Origin: Ursus arctos
Taxonomy: Eukaryota > Chordata > Mammalia > Carnivora > Ursidae
Length of the DNA: 64,000 bases
NCBI RefSeq assembly: GCF_023065955.2
Contig: NC_079873.1
Location: 98,370,128-98,434,127, forward strand
Direction: 5' to 3'
Of the stretch, positions 1 through 10,570 are shown one piece after another; within the stretch, counting starts at the first letter, position 1; each line of letters begins with the position of its first letter. The notes beneath the pieces are model-generated. The model saw nothing but the letters and a program-made list of their open reading frames with translations, was not told the DNA's origin and ran no database searches. The position numbers and the translations under genes were made by a program.

Positions 1-118
1 CATAACATAAAAAAAAATTCACCTCATCCCAGAACTATCTAACTTATCTAGAATTAACAACTCCAGCCAACATGTATACAGTTTGTACCATGCAGTCGTT
101 TAGATTCTTATGTTTTAC

Positions 119-450
119 CTGAACTTGTTCTCTAGATCTTAATGTAAATATGTTAGATCTTGTCTTCCCAAATTAATAAAAAGCTTCTCATGGGCAAATA
201 CCATGTCCTTTTGGCTTGGATCCCCTGTGTTAACCAACACAGTGATGAATAAAGAGCATGCTTCAAATAAATGCTTCTTCCAGTGTTTGAATACCATCAT
301 CATGAGGGATTCTCTCAGACTGGTAAGTTTTTTCTCTGGAGGGCGGAGCCTGGCATTTTTCTGTGTGCTGAGGCTGCTACTAAGGTGCTGTATGCCGTTG
401 GAAAAATTGCTGCCTGGCCCCTGTTTTGCCATCTGTAGCATGGACATTGT
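119..450 (-). other. Exon-like open stretch, unassigned (possible pseudo-exon)
   Basis: On the minus strand an open frame runs from 528 to a TAA at 139-141. A plausible acceptor (pyrimidine-rich tract then TATACAG) ends at 451. A plausible donor (TTCAG followed by GTAAAA) ends the stretch at 119. Between them the frame is open except for the TAA, which lies about 20 bases before the donor. The translation has a protein-like composition, with basic and aromatic residues and motifs such as NTGDPSQKD, but I recognise no family. If it was an exon, the stop suggests a degraded copy or a different terminal structure. A chance frame is equally possible: the opposite strand is also open for 110 codons (203-535). 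Confidence 0.2.
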
Positions 451-2210
451 CTGTATAAGAAAATCCCAGCAGAACGTCCCACTCCTGAATCTTTTCGATA
501 TGCTTACTGCAAGTTCCCAGTCATACATTCAGTAGTTTCAACATTCAATCATTTTTGTCTTGATATTAATGATGGGCTTATTTTAAAACTCTTGCCACCT
601 TCCTACGCTCATTTTTATTAGCCTGGGCCTTCTTGTAGCAAATAAGTATGTCATATCTTTTACTCAACTTGAGATGCCTTTGTCACCCTTATCACTCGTA
701 AACATTTCACAAATATTTTCTCATGTCTAGAACTCTTTCTTTCAAAGGACAATCTGTTCTCCTAGATTCCCTCCTCAGGACACATCCTATAGCAGCTTTC
801 CTACTTCATTAAGTTTGTGTTTGCATTTTCCTTTCCGGCTAGATTTTTCTTTAGAAAAAAGTGAGACAGAAATATGACTCATGGACCTTAAATGCTGTCG
901 TATTTCAAAAGAAATGAGGCATTTTCTCATTAACTGATAGAGAAACGAGCATAAAATTTGATAAGGAATAAAATAATTGGAAGGAATGGGAAGTTTTCCA
1001 TAATTTTCATCCAGAGAAACTATTTGAACAGCCTATTTTATTTTTAAACAGCACCTTACCTTATATATAGCCCTGCAAGTACCTAAACTAGCATGTTAAT
1101 TTCAAAATGTTATTAGGTAACATTTATACAGTTAATAATAGATCTTGTTGCCATGGAACCTAAACTGAATTTTCTAGCTCTGAGAGTTGATTTTTCAGCA
1201 ATTAAGCCCTTAGCTCTAATGTTTCATTAACAGATTTTTTATATGAATGTAATTATTTGGAAGAGAATATTGCAAACACTTCCTAGTTTGCAAATGATAC
1301 TCAAATTGGGAGAAAAGAAAATGATGAAGGATCTGTAATCAAAACTTTAAAGATACATATTATTCAGGTGACAGAATCAATATAAAGCAAAATATATTCT
1401 CCTATTAAGGACTCTTGGGAATAAAAACATACATTCACAGTTCCTCCTATTCTCTGACCTACCACCATCTCTACTCTTACCATTGACCAACTCCTCAACG
1501 CATCATCACACATTCCCATAACAATGGTAAGGAACAGAAGTGATCTGGAGAGAAGGAAAAATCTCTTGAAACTATTGGCCCCAGGCAAAGCAGAACAAGG
1601 AGATTATCAGTGGTTTAATAATCTGCTGATACCAAGACTATAAATCAACCGAAGTAATCCTGTTTATGTCCAAGATGCTTATTATAGTACATCTAGACTG
1701 GAACCAGCACTATTGACCATTCTCTTTCTGTTCTGCACCACTGCTTCAGAGTAGTACTTACTAATTAAAACCTGACAGCTAGCCCAATGTTGAAACAGAT
1801 GGAGAAATACAATGTTTTCATACTTGGATTACTCTCACTGAATGGAAAATCAGAAATGCATTATCAAAACCTATGAAGAAAAGGAGGACAAATCCTGGGG
1901 CATGATAATGGAGGATGTGCAGTCTTGGGTTGGGAGTAACTAGGGACTTTGGAGGAAATGATCAACTCACGTGGTTCTAGAGACAGGAGCAGCAGCCCGG
2001 CAGGGAAGCGGCAGAGGCTGAAGTCTTTTACAAAGGAGCTTTAGGTTTAGATTTAGAGGGTCTTTCTGTACAAGCATGGGTTCTGAATTCCAAGTTGTCA
2101 CATGCTTAGTGAGAAGCAGAACGGTTCTGTGAACTCAATTCTGCTGTTTTAGCGAAGAATCACATTTCGGATTGTTAAAAAAGAGATGAGCCAATGAAGT
2201 ACTTGCAGTT
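451..2210. other. Unassigned AT-rich stretch
   Basis: I see no gene, RNA gene or confidently recognised repeat here. A 74-codon minus-strand frame at 1364-1588 has no recognisable features. The stretch is probably unique sequence or very old repeat decay. Confidence 0.4.
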
Positions 2211-2390
2211 AGAGAGAAATCAGTTTGAATCCTAATTGAATAGCCAGAAACTTGTAACTAACCCTCTATGAGTTTCAGTGTTCCAATTCATAGAATTATT
2301 GCAAAGAACAAAAGAGATGACATAAAGTGTCTAAACAGAGTAAAATGGGTACTTGATAAATAGTTTTGTTATGATTAGTATTAATTATTA
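2211..2390 (+). mobile_element. MIR SINE remnant
   Basis: The order of weakly conserved MIR landmarks is visible: a 'gtttgaatcct' segment, a decayed 'cttgtaacta...' core, a 'tttcagtgttcc' segment and an 'aaagtgtctaaacagagt' segment. The tail resembles the MIR 3' end ('tacttgataaatag...'). MIR is an inactive tRNA-derived SINE, mobilised by L2 and shared by all mammals. Confidence 0.6.
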
Positions 2391-2739
2391 GTGAGAAAAT
2401 ATGTGCTTTCCATTTACCCCACCTCATTACCCACTGCTTATGGATGGCAGTGTTTCCTAATTGCTCTTTCCATTTTTTAATTTATAATGCACTTCTTGGT
2501 AGCTGCATCTGCAAAGCAAATCTATAGTGATAACGGCAAACATACAGAAATAATAATGTACTAAAGGAAATAAACAGAAAATAAAAGATATTGCCCCCAT
2601 ACTTAAAATGTGTTTGTAATCTGGCTGGGGAGATAAAACATGAGCATTGCCATGAAATGGTTTATCATGTAACACCATTAGTAAGATCATCCAAAATATT
2701 ATGAATGCTTGGTAAGGGTTCACAAATATGCTGGTCATT
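2391..2739. other. Unassigned stretch
   Basis: I see no recognisable gene or repeat between the two MIR remnants. Confidence 0.35.
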
Positions 2740-2945
2740 AGTTTCAGCTGTTTTACATATATTAACTCACATATTACCCACAACAATTCCATAAATTAAG
2801 GGCTATTATTATTCTTCCCATTTTACAGATGAAAAAACTAATACCAGGAGCTTAAGTTAGTTCTCCAAAGTCACACAGGTAATAAGTGCCAGGCAGGATT
2901 CAAATCTTTCCTAAAGCCCATGCTCTTAAACACCTCACTACACTG
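2740..2945 (-). mobile_element. MIR SINE, antisense
   Basis: Read on plus this is the reverse complement of MIR: 'attaactcacatat', then 'cccattttacagatgaaaaaac', 'gtcacacaggtaataagtg', 'ggattcaaatc', and finally the inverted head 'catgctcttaaacacctcac'. The full order of landmarks is present, so this is a nearly complete MIR. Confidence 0.8.
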
Positions 2946-3914
2946 CCTCTCATACCAGTCAATCAGGTACAGAAAAATTAAAGGACTATGAGTTACAAAT
3001 AAAAAACCAAATGATTGTAAACAAAGAAAGACTGAACAATATACAAAGATAATAAATGTTTTTTAACAGAATAAAACTCAATGTCTCATTCATTAAAAGG
3101 GTGGATCACACTGAAAAGGCCAACAAACCAGGAACACTGTCACCATCAATTTCTAGTTTACTTGCTGAAAAGCAAGATATCTGAAGATATTCAGTAGCAT
3201 CTGAATACACTGTCTATTTCAATCTCTATTTATCAGAGGCCTTTCTTGAGGAAGGACCATTTTCACAATAAAATATGCTGGTCATATTGGAACAATGTAT
3301 TTGAAAGCCACATTTTTATCTCAATAATCATAATGAAAATCTTTCTGTATATTACAAGTATTTCTGATAAACAATATGCAATTTATATTGAATGATTTTT
3401 CATCTTGCCCAAATTTCATTTCTAATGGTTGCTTATGTTCTGCCACAAACATTTCTCAGATAAACTCTTAGTTGTGGGAACACTTTCTTGACATTATTTC
3501 TCCATTGTCCTATTCATTCAAACAGACTACAATAAAATCCCATTATGTGATCTTTCATGGGATTGAGAAAAGAAAACATCATAAAGAGGAGAATGATAAA
3601 AGTAAGATATATTGCTCCATAGAGACTTTCTTCAGAAGCTCTCTTTGTGGTAGACAGCTGTGCACTCACATCTGTTTCGGGGCAACATGGAGGCTGTAAG
3701 GGATCGTGTGCAGCATGCATGTTTTTACAACCCCATTTGCCACCCCCAAATCCTCTCTTTACACTGGGTGTTAACATAACAGAACCACTTGAGGCTGAGA
3801 TGAGAAGCAGGTGTAATGGCTGGCATGCCTCACTTCTTCGAGATGGATCACTGATTGCCCCAGCTCTACTATGTTTTCTAGAGCCCAGATAAGTTTCCTG
3901 GCTCAATGCTACGC
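2946..3914. other. Unassigned stretch with a GC-richer patch at 3640-3910
   Basis: The left part is AT-rich with no recognised element. From about 3640 to 3910 the base composition is noticeably more balanced, and overlapping frames are open on both strands (3514-3906 minus, 3647-3892 plus). Their translations show no domain, and I see no splice-site pairing that would argue for an exon. Confidence 0.3.
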
Positions 3915-3924
3915 CCAGTTTGGT

Positions 3925-4085
3925 TTATGGAAAGCAGCACCAGCATCAGCATCAGCTGGAAGCCCGTAAGAAATGCAGAATCTCAAGCCCCAACCCCAGA
4001 CCTACTGAATGGGGATCTGCATTGTTATCAAGATCCCCTGGTGATTCCTGTGCACGTTCAAGTTTGAGAAGCACTGCTCTAGAGA
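3925..4085 (-). mobile_element. MER5A-like hAT-Charlie non-autonomous DNA transposon
   Basis: The inverted MER5A signature is clear: 'agcaccagcatcagcatcag', 'cccagacctactgaat', 'ctggtgattcctgtgcac' and the terminal 'gtttgagaagcactg'. MER5 elements are short, non-coding hAT-type DNA transposons that stopped moving before the placental radiation. The right terminal inverted repeat is recognisable, and the left end is eroded. Confidence 0.8.
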
Positions 4086-4284
4086 GGATGAGATGTAAAA
4101 CTGAGAACAAAAAGTCACAAAAGTACAAAAACAGGCTTATTTACCAAGCATCAACACAGCTTACTTATGAGCCTCATGAACACCATTTCTGTCCTCAGTC
4201 TGTTGGGAGGAAATACCAGCCTGATGGAGATCCATACTAGCTCAGCTGCGGAAGACTGTCAAACTTTATTATCATCGGAATCAG

Positions 4285-4515
4285 TATTATTGTAAGCTAA
4301 CATTTATTCAGTGTTTATTATATACAAGGCTTCTTGTTAGGTATTTTCCATCCATCATCACATCTAGCATATGAGTTCGGTACTTTTCTTCCCTGTTTCA
4401 CAGATGGGAAAACTGGGACTCGGAAAGAGTATGTTGCCTAAGTCACACAGCTAAAGGTGAAATATAAAGCCACGGCTGTCTGACTTTGGAACCCGAGCTC
4501 ATAACCACTTACTGT
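4285..4515 (-). mobile_element. MIR SINE, antisense
   Basis: The antisense landmarks are in order: 'taacatttattcagtg', 'catcacatctag', 'cctgtttcacagatgggaaa', 'gtcacacagctaaaggtg', 'ctgtctgactttgg' and 'gctcataaccacttactgtc'. It is close to full length. Confidence 0.75.
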
Positions 4516-4864
4516 CTTTCTGATCTTTTCTCTACTTGTGACTCCGGGGTGTCTTTTCTGCCACAGTGTGAATGCACTTCCATTCCACATCTACTCTGCG
4601 TGGAAGACGTTTTCCCAATAGGCTCAAACATTTCTATCCAAGGCTTCAGCTCTACCTGTATGTTCTCCAGAGATATTTAACCTCACTCCTGAGGGTGTTC
4701 CTGACTCTGACCCTCTCCTGCTCCCTGCTCCCCCACACATATCCCGAATAGTCATTTTCTCTGTCTTCTGGCTTAACTGGAACACTCTGACTTAACAGTT
4801 TCGAGGTTTGTTTTATTCTTTGGAAAGCTCAATGTTTTAATCTATCTTTCTGGGCAACACTTTT
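4516..4864. other. Unassigned, possibly old LINE 3' UTR
   Basis: This is pyrimidine-rich text with the feel of L2 3' untranslated sequence. It precedes an L2-like 3' end at 5068-5220, and the two would be contiguous without the SINEC. I cannot align it confidently from memory. Confidence 0.25.
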
Positions 4865-5058
4865 TTTTTTTAAGATTTTATTTATTTATTTGGCAGAGAG
4901 AGAGACAGCCAGCGAGAGAGGGAACACAGCAGGGGGAGTGGGAGAGGAAGAAGCAGGCTCCCAGCGGAAAAGCCCGACATGGGACTCGATCCCGGAATGC
5001 CGGGATCACGCCCTGAGCCGAAGGCAGACGCTTAACCGCTGTGCCACCCAGGCACCCC
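4865..5058 (-). mobile_element. SINEC (CAN-SINE), antisense
   Basis: Carnivore-specific SINE with a tRNA-Lys-like head. The minus-strand copy reads from an inverted tail ('aagattttatttatttattt') through the purine-rich body ('ccagcgagagagggaacac') to the inverted head ('tgtgccacccaggcacccc'). A perfect 9-bp target-site duplication, aacactttt, flanks it at 4856-4864 and 5059-5067. The head has A- and B-box-like sequence, but it is a retrotransposed copy and not a functional tRNA gene. Confidence 0.95.
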
Positions 5059-5067
5059 AACACTTTT

Positions 5068-5220
5068 GTCCTGATCCTCTTATTAGCCATGTAGCTTTTC
5101 ATTCTAAGATCTCCAAGGACTGTAGCTTTATCTATCTGATTCTCCCCTATATCCCCAGAGCTTAGACAGTGCCCAACATGTAAGAAGCACTCAGAAATAT
5201 TTGCTGACTGAATAAATCTC
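5068..5220 (+). mobile_element. L2-like LINE 3' end
   Basis: The sequence 'atccccagagcttagacagtgcccaacatgtaagaagcactcagaaatatttgctgactgaataaat' (shown in fragments: 'atccccagagc', 'cagtgcccaacatg', 'tttgctgactgaat') follows the typical end of L2. The SINEC at 4865 lies just upstream and may split the same L2. Confidence 0.55.
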
Positions 5221-5244
5221 GGCGAGGACGATTTCTATGGAATG

Positions 5245-5579
5245 CATCTTTGTTGGACCTCTTCTCTTCTCTATTTACACTCATCCCCTAGATTATCTCA
5301 TCTAGTCCCACAGTTTGAATAGTATGTATCTACTCTTCAGACTAAAACTTCAATCCTGATCATACCCTGAACTTCATACTCATGAATCCAACTGCATACT
5401 TCTAATCACACTTGGTTATAGTACAGGCAACTCAAATTTACCATGTCCAAAATCTGTCCCTTGATTTCCCTCCTCAACTTTCCCTTCCCTTATAACCCCA
5501 CCTCTATAAATGGCATTACTACTTACCCAGTTACTGAGACCAAAAACCTTGATGCCCTCCCTGGTTCCTCTTTCCAAAC
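5245..5579 (+). mobile_element. L2 LINE body, 5' segment
   Basis: It matches the L2 ORF2 3' region: 'ttggacctcttctcttctc', 'tttacactcatccc', 'atctcatctagtccc', 'accatgtccaaaatctg', 'cccagttactgagaccaaa' and 'cttgatgccctccctggtt'. The order is that of L2 sense strand. The frame is broken by many small changes. The match breaks at 5580, where an LTR-like insertion begins, and resumes near 6045. Confidence 0.8.
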
Positions 5580-6044
5580 TGTAAGGGCCAAGGGCAGGCC
5601 ACCCCAAGATGGGCATGATGATTATTGTGCATTAATAAGCAATCAAACCCCAGCAGATTCAGGAAAAGCTCCTACCTCCTCCTCAACTGTCCAAACTCAC
5701 ATTGGAAAGGAGAGCCAAGCACAAGGAAGAGAGCTATGGACAGAGATTCCTCTTTACCTAAGAAACTTATCTGCGTAACAGGGCAACCTTTGTTTTCCAA
5801 ACATCTCCTCTCACCTTCTTGCTAATGGTCTTCCTCCTCTTTGTATCCTCAAACCCCTACCCCTCTCTTTAGCTCAAAATGTCATATAAGTCTCATGTTG
5901 CCTGTCTTGAAATTTCCTGTCCGTGTAGATTCCCCTTATGTACGAAGCGCTTTGATTTTCTCCTGTTGATCTGTCTCATGTTAATTTAATTCTTAGTCCA
6001 GCTAGAAGCTTGGACCAAGCAAAATTTCTTCCTCCTATCCCACA
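5580..6044 (+). mobile_element. Solo LTR-like insertion splitting an L2
   Basis: A block of about 465 bp starts TGTAAGGGCC and ends at CACA. It interrupts an otherwise collinear L2. Inside are 'agggcaggccaccccaagatg', a Pro/Ser-rich-looking middle, and 'tctcatgttaatttaattcttag' followed by 'ccagctagaagc', a pattern I associate with the 3' end of old mammalian endogenous-retrovirus LTRs. No convincing short duplication survives at the ends. Class and family are unassigned, and no retroviral coding sequence is attached. Confidence 0.55.
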
Positions 6045-6875
6045 GGCAGATGGGATATTATCAAGTTATACCAGGTCTACCTTCAAAATATCTTCTGAAT
6101 CCAGTCACGCCTCACCACCTTCTCCACTCCCACTCTTGGCCACGCCACCATCAGCCTGCACCTAGACTATGACAAAACTTTTAAAACAGTCTCATTGTTT
6201 CAATTCTCGCCTCCCTAAAATTTCTTTCTACCAAGCAACCAGTGTAATCTTTTCAAAACATAAATCACATCACCTACCTCCTCTGCTCTAAAGCCTCCAA
6301 TGGCTTTCAGTCAAACTCAAAATAAAATGAATTCTCTACCATGGTCTACAGGGCCCCATACAAACTGTCCCTGCCTCCCTCATATCACTGAACTCTAACC
6401 TTACTGGCTTGCCTTCTGTTCTTCTAATTCTCTAAGCTTAATACTACCTCAGGGCATATTCATTTATTAACCAATCTGTTCGGAATGCTGCTCCACTCCC
6501 CACCCTCCCAACCCCCCCAATTCCCCCCCCACCCCCGGGTTTTGTATGGCTGGCTCTGGCACTTCCTGTCTCTGGTCAAGTGTCACTTCCTCAGAGAGAA
6601 GACCCTCGACCATCACAGTTAAAGTAACACTCCAGCTGCACTACACTATTCTTTAGTCCCTTGTCTTGGTTTATTTTCCTTATAAATTTATCCCCACTAA
6701 CACATTATGTATGTATTTGTTCACTTATCTGTTTGTCTTCCCATTAGAAGGCAAGTTCCATGAAAGCAGGAACTTGGTAGATCTTACTATTGCATCCCTG
6801 GTGCCTACAACACTATCTCGCACAGGACAGGCTTACCAAAAATATTTGTTGACTAAATGAATGGTGAACACCAGC
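6045..6875 (+). mobile_element. L2 LINE body and 3' end
   Basis: It continues the L2 broken at 5580. Landmarks in order are 'ctaccttcaaaatatcttc', 'cacgccaccatcagcctgc', 'ataaatcacatcacctacc', 'gcctccaatggctttcag', 'tctacagggccccatac', 'gtgtcacttcctcagagag', 'gtctgtttgtcttcccattag' (approximate) and the terminal 'atatttgttgactaaatgaatg'. A C-rich run at 6492-6537 disturbs the middle. It is an inactive ancient LINE. Confidence 0.85.
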
Positions 6876-7095
6876 TCTGTCTTTGAAACCTTCCTCATTC
6901 TGTTCTCTTTTCAAACCAACTGAGTATGTGTACTTTTCCTCTTTCATAAAGCCCAACAACTCTTGGGGTCTTCTCACAAAGATTCAGTTTCCCAGTGAAC
7001 AAATGCATCTACTTCTTGGTCTACTTACAAAGCATAAATAATTATCATACTCCAATCCCAGTGAATGCTTAATCCTCCCTTGCAGTCCCATTTTT

Positions 7096-7288
7096 TTTAA
7101 AGATTTTATTTATTTATTCGACAGAGATAGAGACAGCCAGAGAGAGAGGGAACACAAGCAGGGGGAGTGGGAGAGGAAGAAGCAGGCTCATAGCGGAGGA
7201 GCCTGATGTGGGGCTCGATCCCAGAACGCTGGGATCACGCCCTGAGCTGAAGGCAGACGCTTAACCGCTGCGCCACCCAGGCGCCCCA
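7096..7288 (-). mobile_element. SINEC, antisense
   Basis: It has a 14-bp target-site duplication, gcagtcccattttt, at 7082-7095 and 7289-7302. The inverted head reads 'ctgcgccacccaggcgcccc' and the body carries 'gggaacacaagcaggggg'. Divergence from the other young copies is low by eye. Confidence 0.95.
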
Positions 7289-7302
7289 GCAGTCCCATTT
7301 TT

Positions 7303-7785
7303 ATTCCTGAATTCCTGGAGTCTGGAGTCTATTTTGTTACCCTCACCAGTCAAGTCTGATTAATACCGTTATCTATCGGTCCCTACTCTTCTACCACCTG
7401 GGGCTGAACATGTCCTACCTGGGCTTCTCTAGCCTGATCATGACTATGGAAAAATCTACTGAAAATCCTGATAGGACTTCCTATAAGAAAGATGTGTGTA
7501 TGTCTGTGTTTGTTTCTCTCTGTGTGTGTGTGTGCATGCGCGCACGTAATCCATGACAGTACCAACCTTTCTGAAAGCCCGCCAAAATCCTTGTATTTTA
7601 GAAGATACCAAAGGGCATTGAGAGATATCTTTTCATTCCCTTCCATCTCCCTTTGTGTCACCCTCCCCTTCTCTTCCTTCATACCTCTCTTCACCAGATA
7701 CTCATGCACTAGTTTCCTTGACATTACTCCCTGGCTACCAGGGGCTTTGATTTGTCACACCTCAGTCAGCCAGCAAGTCAGCCAT
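7303..7785. other. Unassigned, contains TG-rich low complexity
   Basis: At 7494-7546 there is an imperfect TG-rich tract (TGTGTGTGTGTGTGCATGCG core). The rest is pyrimidine-rich. The frames on both strands cross this low-complexity tract and are not credible genes. Confidence 0.4.
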
Positions 7786-7900
7786 CCTTCCATCCATCTA
7801 TTCAACAAATCCTTACTGAGCACTACTACCTACTGGGAACTGTGCTAGGTGCTGGGGATGGAGAGGTGGATGAAGCATGGTCTCTAAGTGCCACTTGATT
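7786..7900 (-). mobile_element. L2 3' end, antisense
   Basis: The inverted L2 terminus 'ttcaacaaatccttactgag' is followed by 'gaactgtgctaggtgctggg' and 'gatggagaggtgg', in the order expected for the reverse complement of the L2 3' UTR. Confidence 0.7.
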
Positions 7901-8082
7901 AGAACATTTCCTAAGAGACTTCTTTCCTTCATAACTTAAGTAACTTAGAATAGCAGTTCAGCTGATAACTCTGTCCTTTTGGTAGCATTAGCTGTTAACA
8001 ACAATAAAGTTTTCCTAAAACATCAGTATTTTCTTTAGAAATTCAGTGGTCTCCTGCAGTCCCTAATACATAATAGTAATAA

Positions 8083-8260
8083 CAATACCAATTTAATTGC
8101 CTACTATATCTCAATGAACCAATGTATTTTATGCACATTTTATCTCTTAATCCATAACTAAGCCTTAGAGAGGTTAAGTCATTCGCCCAAAGTACTACCT
8201 GGTAGCAGAGCTGGGGTCTATATGACCCCAAATCCCATGCTCATCATTCTGCTTCATGAT
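8083..8260 (-). mobile_element. MIR SINE, antisense
   Basis: Antisense landmarks are 'ttatctcttaatccataac', 'cttagagaggttaagtcatt', 'gcagagctggggtct' and 'catgctcatcattctgc'. Confidence 0.65.
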
Positions 8261-8774
8261 GGAGTAAGTGTCAACCCAAAACACAGTCATTTTGAATGGC
8301 AGAGGGTTGTTTGAGGGACCTACATAGTATATTCCCCCAACATAGTAGGGAGACAGCAGAGAAACAAATAGAAATGTGTGTGAACAAGGAGAAAGAAATG
8401 ACCTAGCAGTAAAGAGAAGACTGTAGGAAAAGTGAATGGAAAGGCTGTAGTAAAGTGAATGGTCAACCTTCTGACATGCCTATTGGGGAAGAGAAGCTGA
8501 GTTCTTCACTGGGACATAGGTTCTGAGGTCTTTCCAGGGTTATGTCATCTAAGCAAATCACAAGTGTAATTTGATAACCCATGAAAGAGCAAAAGAGCTT
8601 CATCCTGACCCAGGCCAAAAGATCCAACATGTAAACCAGTGAATAGAAACTATTTGGAGTTTTGGAAATGCTGAAAAATTTCCTTGATTCAAATATCAAT
8701 CTCTTAATTTGCTCAGGCTCAGGGATGAAATGTGCAGGATAAAAAAGTTACCTACTCAAATGACAACTCAAATC
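8261..8774. other. Unassigned stretch
   Basis: I see no gene or recognised repeat. A 78-codon minus frame at 8463-8699 has no family resemblance I can name. Confidence 0.35.
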
Positions 8775-8996
8775 ATGTACATAACATGGTTGTAAATGCC
8801 TATACCTTATTCTAATACATGTACCATAATTTAATGTTTCCTTCCATCTTGTTGGCATTTAGATTTGTTCCAGTTGTTCATCATTAGCAATAATGATAAA
8901 ATGATTGTCCCCGCATATATTTGTCCACATCCAGATTATTTTCTCTTGGTTGTTTTCTAGATACAAGATTCCTGGGTTAAAACTTGATAAGTTTTT

Positions 8997-9193
8997 TTTT
9001 AAGATTTTATTTATTTATTTTTGCCAGAGAGAGAGAGAGAGAGAGAGAAAGCACAAGTGGGGGGAGGGGCAGAGGGAAAAGCAGACTCCCCACTGAGCAG
9101 GGAGCCTGATGCGGGACTCGAACCCAAGACCCTGAGATCATGACCTGAGCTGAAAATAGACATTTAACTGACTGAGCCACCCAGGTGTCCCAG
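8997..9193 (-). mobile_element. SINEC nested in L1, antisense
   Basis: The flanking duplication aacttgata (8981-8989 and 9194-9202) is extended by matching T-rich sequence; the left copy has one extra A. The body contains a (GA)n tract and the inverted head 'gactgagccacccaggtgtcc'. It interrupts L1 sequence that is collinear on both sides. Confidence 0.9.
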
Positions 9194-9469
9194 AACTTGA
9201 TAGTTTTTTAAGGCTCTTTGCATATGTTGTCATTTGTTTTCCAGAAAGATTATACTAATTTACACTTCTCTAGAAGCCTACAAGAATGCCTGTCTCACAG
9301 CACCTTCACAAGAACTTAATATTATTTCTAATCGCGGTGAATATGATCACCAGAAAAAGAATCTGCTTTTAATTTTTACTTCCATTTTCTAAATGTTTAT
9401 TGTCTACTTCTTTTCATTTCCTATTCACATTTTTGCCATTTTCCTAAAGGAGTGTTCATCTCTTTCTTA

Positions 9470-9679
9470 TTGATTTTTTAAAAATTGTTATTTATTTATT
9501 TGAGAGAGAGAGCAAGCACACACACTGAAGCAAGGGGCAGAGGGAGAGTGAGAGAGAGTCTTAAACAGACTCTGCACTGAGCACAGAGTCCAACGTTGGG
9601 CTGGATCTCACAACCCTGAGACCATGACCTGAGCTGAAACCAACAGTCTAATGCTCAGCCAACTGTGCCACACAAGGAC
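9470..9679 (-). mobile_element. Older SINEC nested in L1, antisense
   Basis: It is a diverged copy: the head is reduced to 'ccaactgtgccacacaaggac' and the body is altered ('gagagagagcaagcacac', 'ctgagaccatgacctgagc'). Nevertheless a perfect 10-bp duplication, ctctttctta, survives at 9460-9469 and 9680-9689. Sequence divergence is higher than in its neighbour at 8997. Confidence 0.9.
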
Positions 9680-10570
9680 CTCTTTCTTACGGTCTGTAAG
9701 AGATATTTACATAGTACAGATATTAGGCCATCATTATGTACACTGCATGTATTATTTTCTAGCATTTTGATTTGTCTTTTCATTCTGTTAATGTTGTTTT
9801 TTAAGAAAAAAATATTGGTTGTTAAAGATTTAAATCCATAATCCTTTCTTCTGCAATTTCTTCTCATCATAAAATGAGCTGAATAGTCAACTTTGTCATT
9901 TTAAAACTTTTAAAACATTTAATTCCTAAATGTTTCAAAAGTCTTTTTAGGTATATAGTGTGAAGTGAAATTCTAACTTGAGATTTTATGACAAATCACC
10001 TCACCTCCCAAATAGACAATTTTCTAAGAACTATTTATTGAATGATTCTTTTTCCCCTCGTTTATAATGCTTCTTTATCATAAAAATATTATGTTTTCAA
10101 GGCTATCTAGTTCACTTTACCACCTCTCCATTCTTACAACCTTATCACATTAGTAATTACTGTAACTGACACATTTCAATATCTCTTACTGATGTTTTTA
10201 AAACATATTTTAATTATTAAAATCTGATTATTCTTCAAAAACAAACTTCAGAATCACTGTCTAAAAAGTGAACAGAAATTTTTGTTGAATTTATATGACA
10301 ACTATAAATCAATTTTGAATTTCCTGTACCTATAAACCTATAAATCAATTAAACTGGGAAAACATATATTTTAAATATTCAGACATCCTACCCAAGAACA
10401 TGGTAAATCTCTCCATTTATTTAAATCTTAATTTGTTTCTCCAGAAAATCTGGTAGTTTTGAAGAAAATATAGGCCTCATATTTTTCTTGTTAAAATTGT
10501 TCTTAGAATTTGAAGATATTTACTTTTAAGTATTGCCAATAAACTCATTTTTCCTAAGTATAATTTCTAA

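Larger units (their letters stand above)
8775..10570 (-). mobile_element. Old L1 (L1M-type) ORF2 region, antisense
   Basis: The plus strand reads as reverse complement of the 3' part of L1 ORF2. Landmarks are 'catttagatttgttccagttg', 'gttttctagatacaagattcctggg', 'ttttgccattttcctaaagg', 'gatttgtcttttcattctgttaatg', 'aacatggtaaatctctccatttattta' and 'tcttgttaaaattgttcttag' (fragments). Order and spacing fit one element interrupted by two SINEs (8997-9193 and 9470-9679). Stops and frameshifts throughout show it is long dead. Confidence 0.8.

Noticed and set aside
6492..6537. C-rich run as a possible G-quadruplex regulatory element
   Set aside because: The run lies inside a decayed L2 and has no promoter context. 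It is better read as low-complexity drift.
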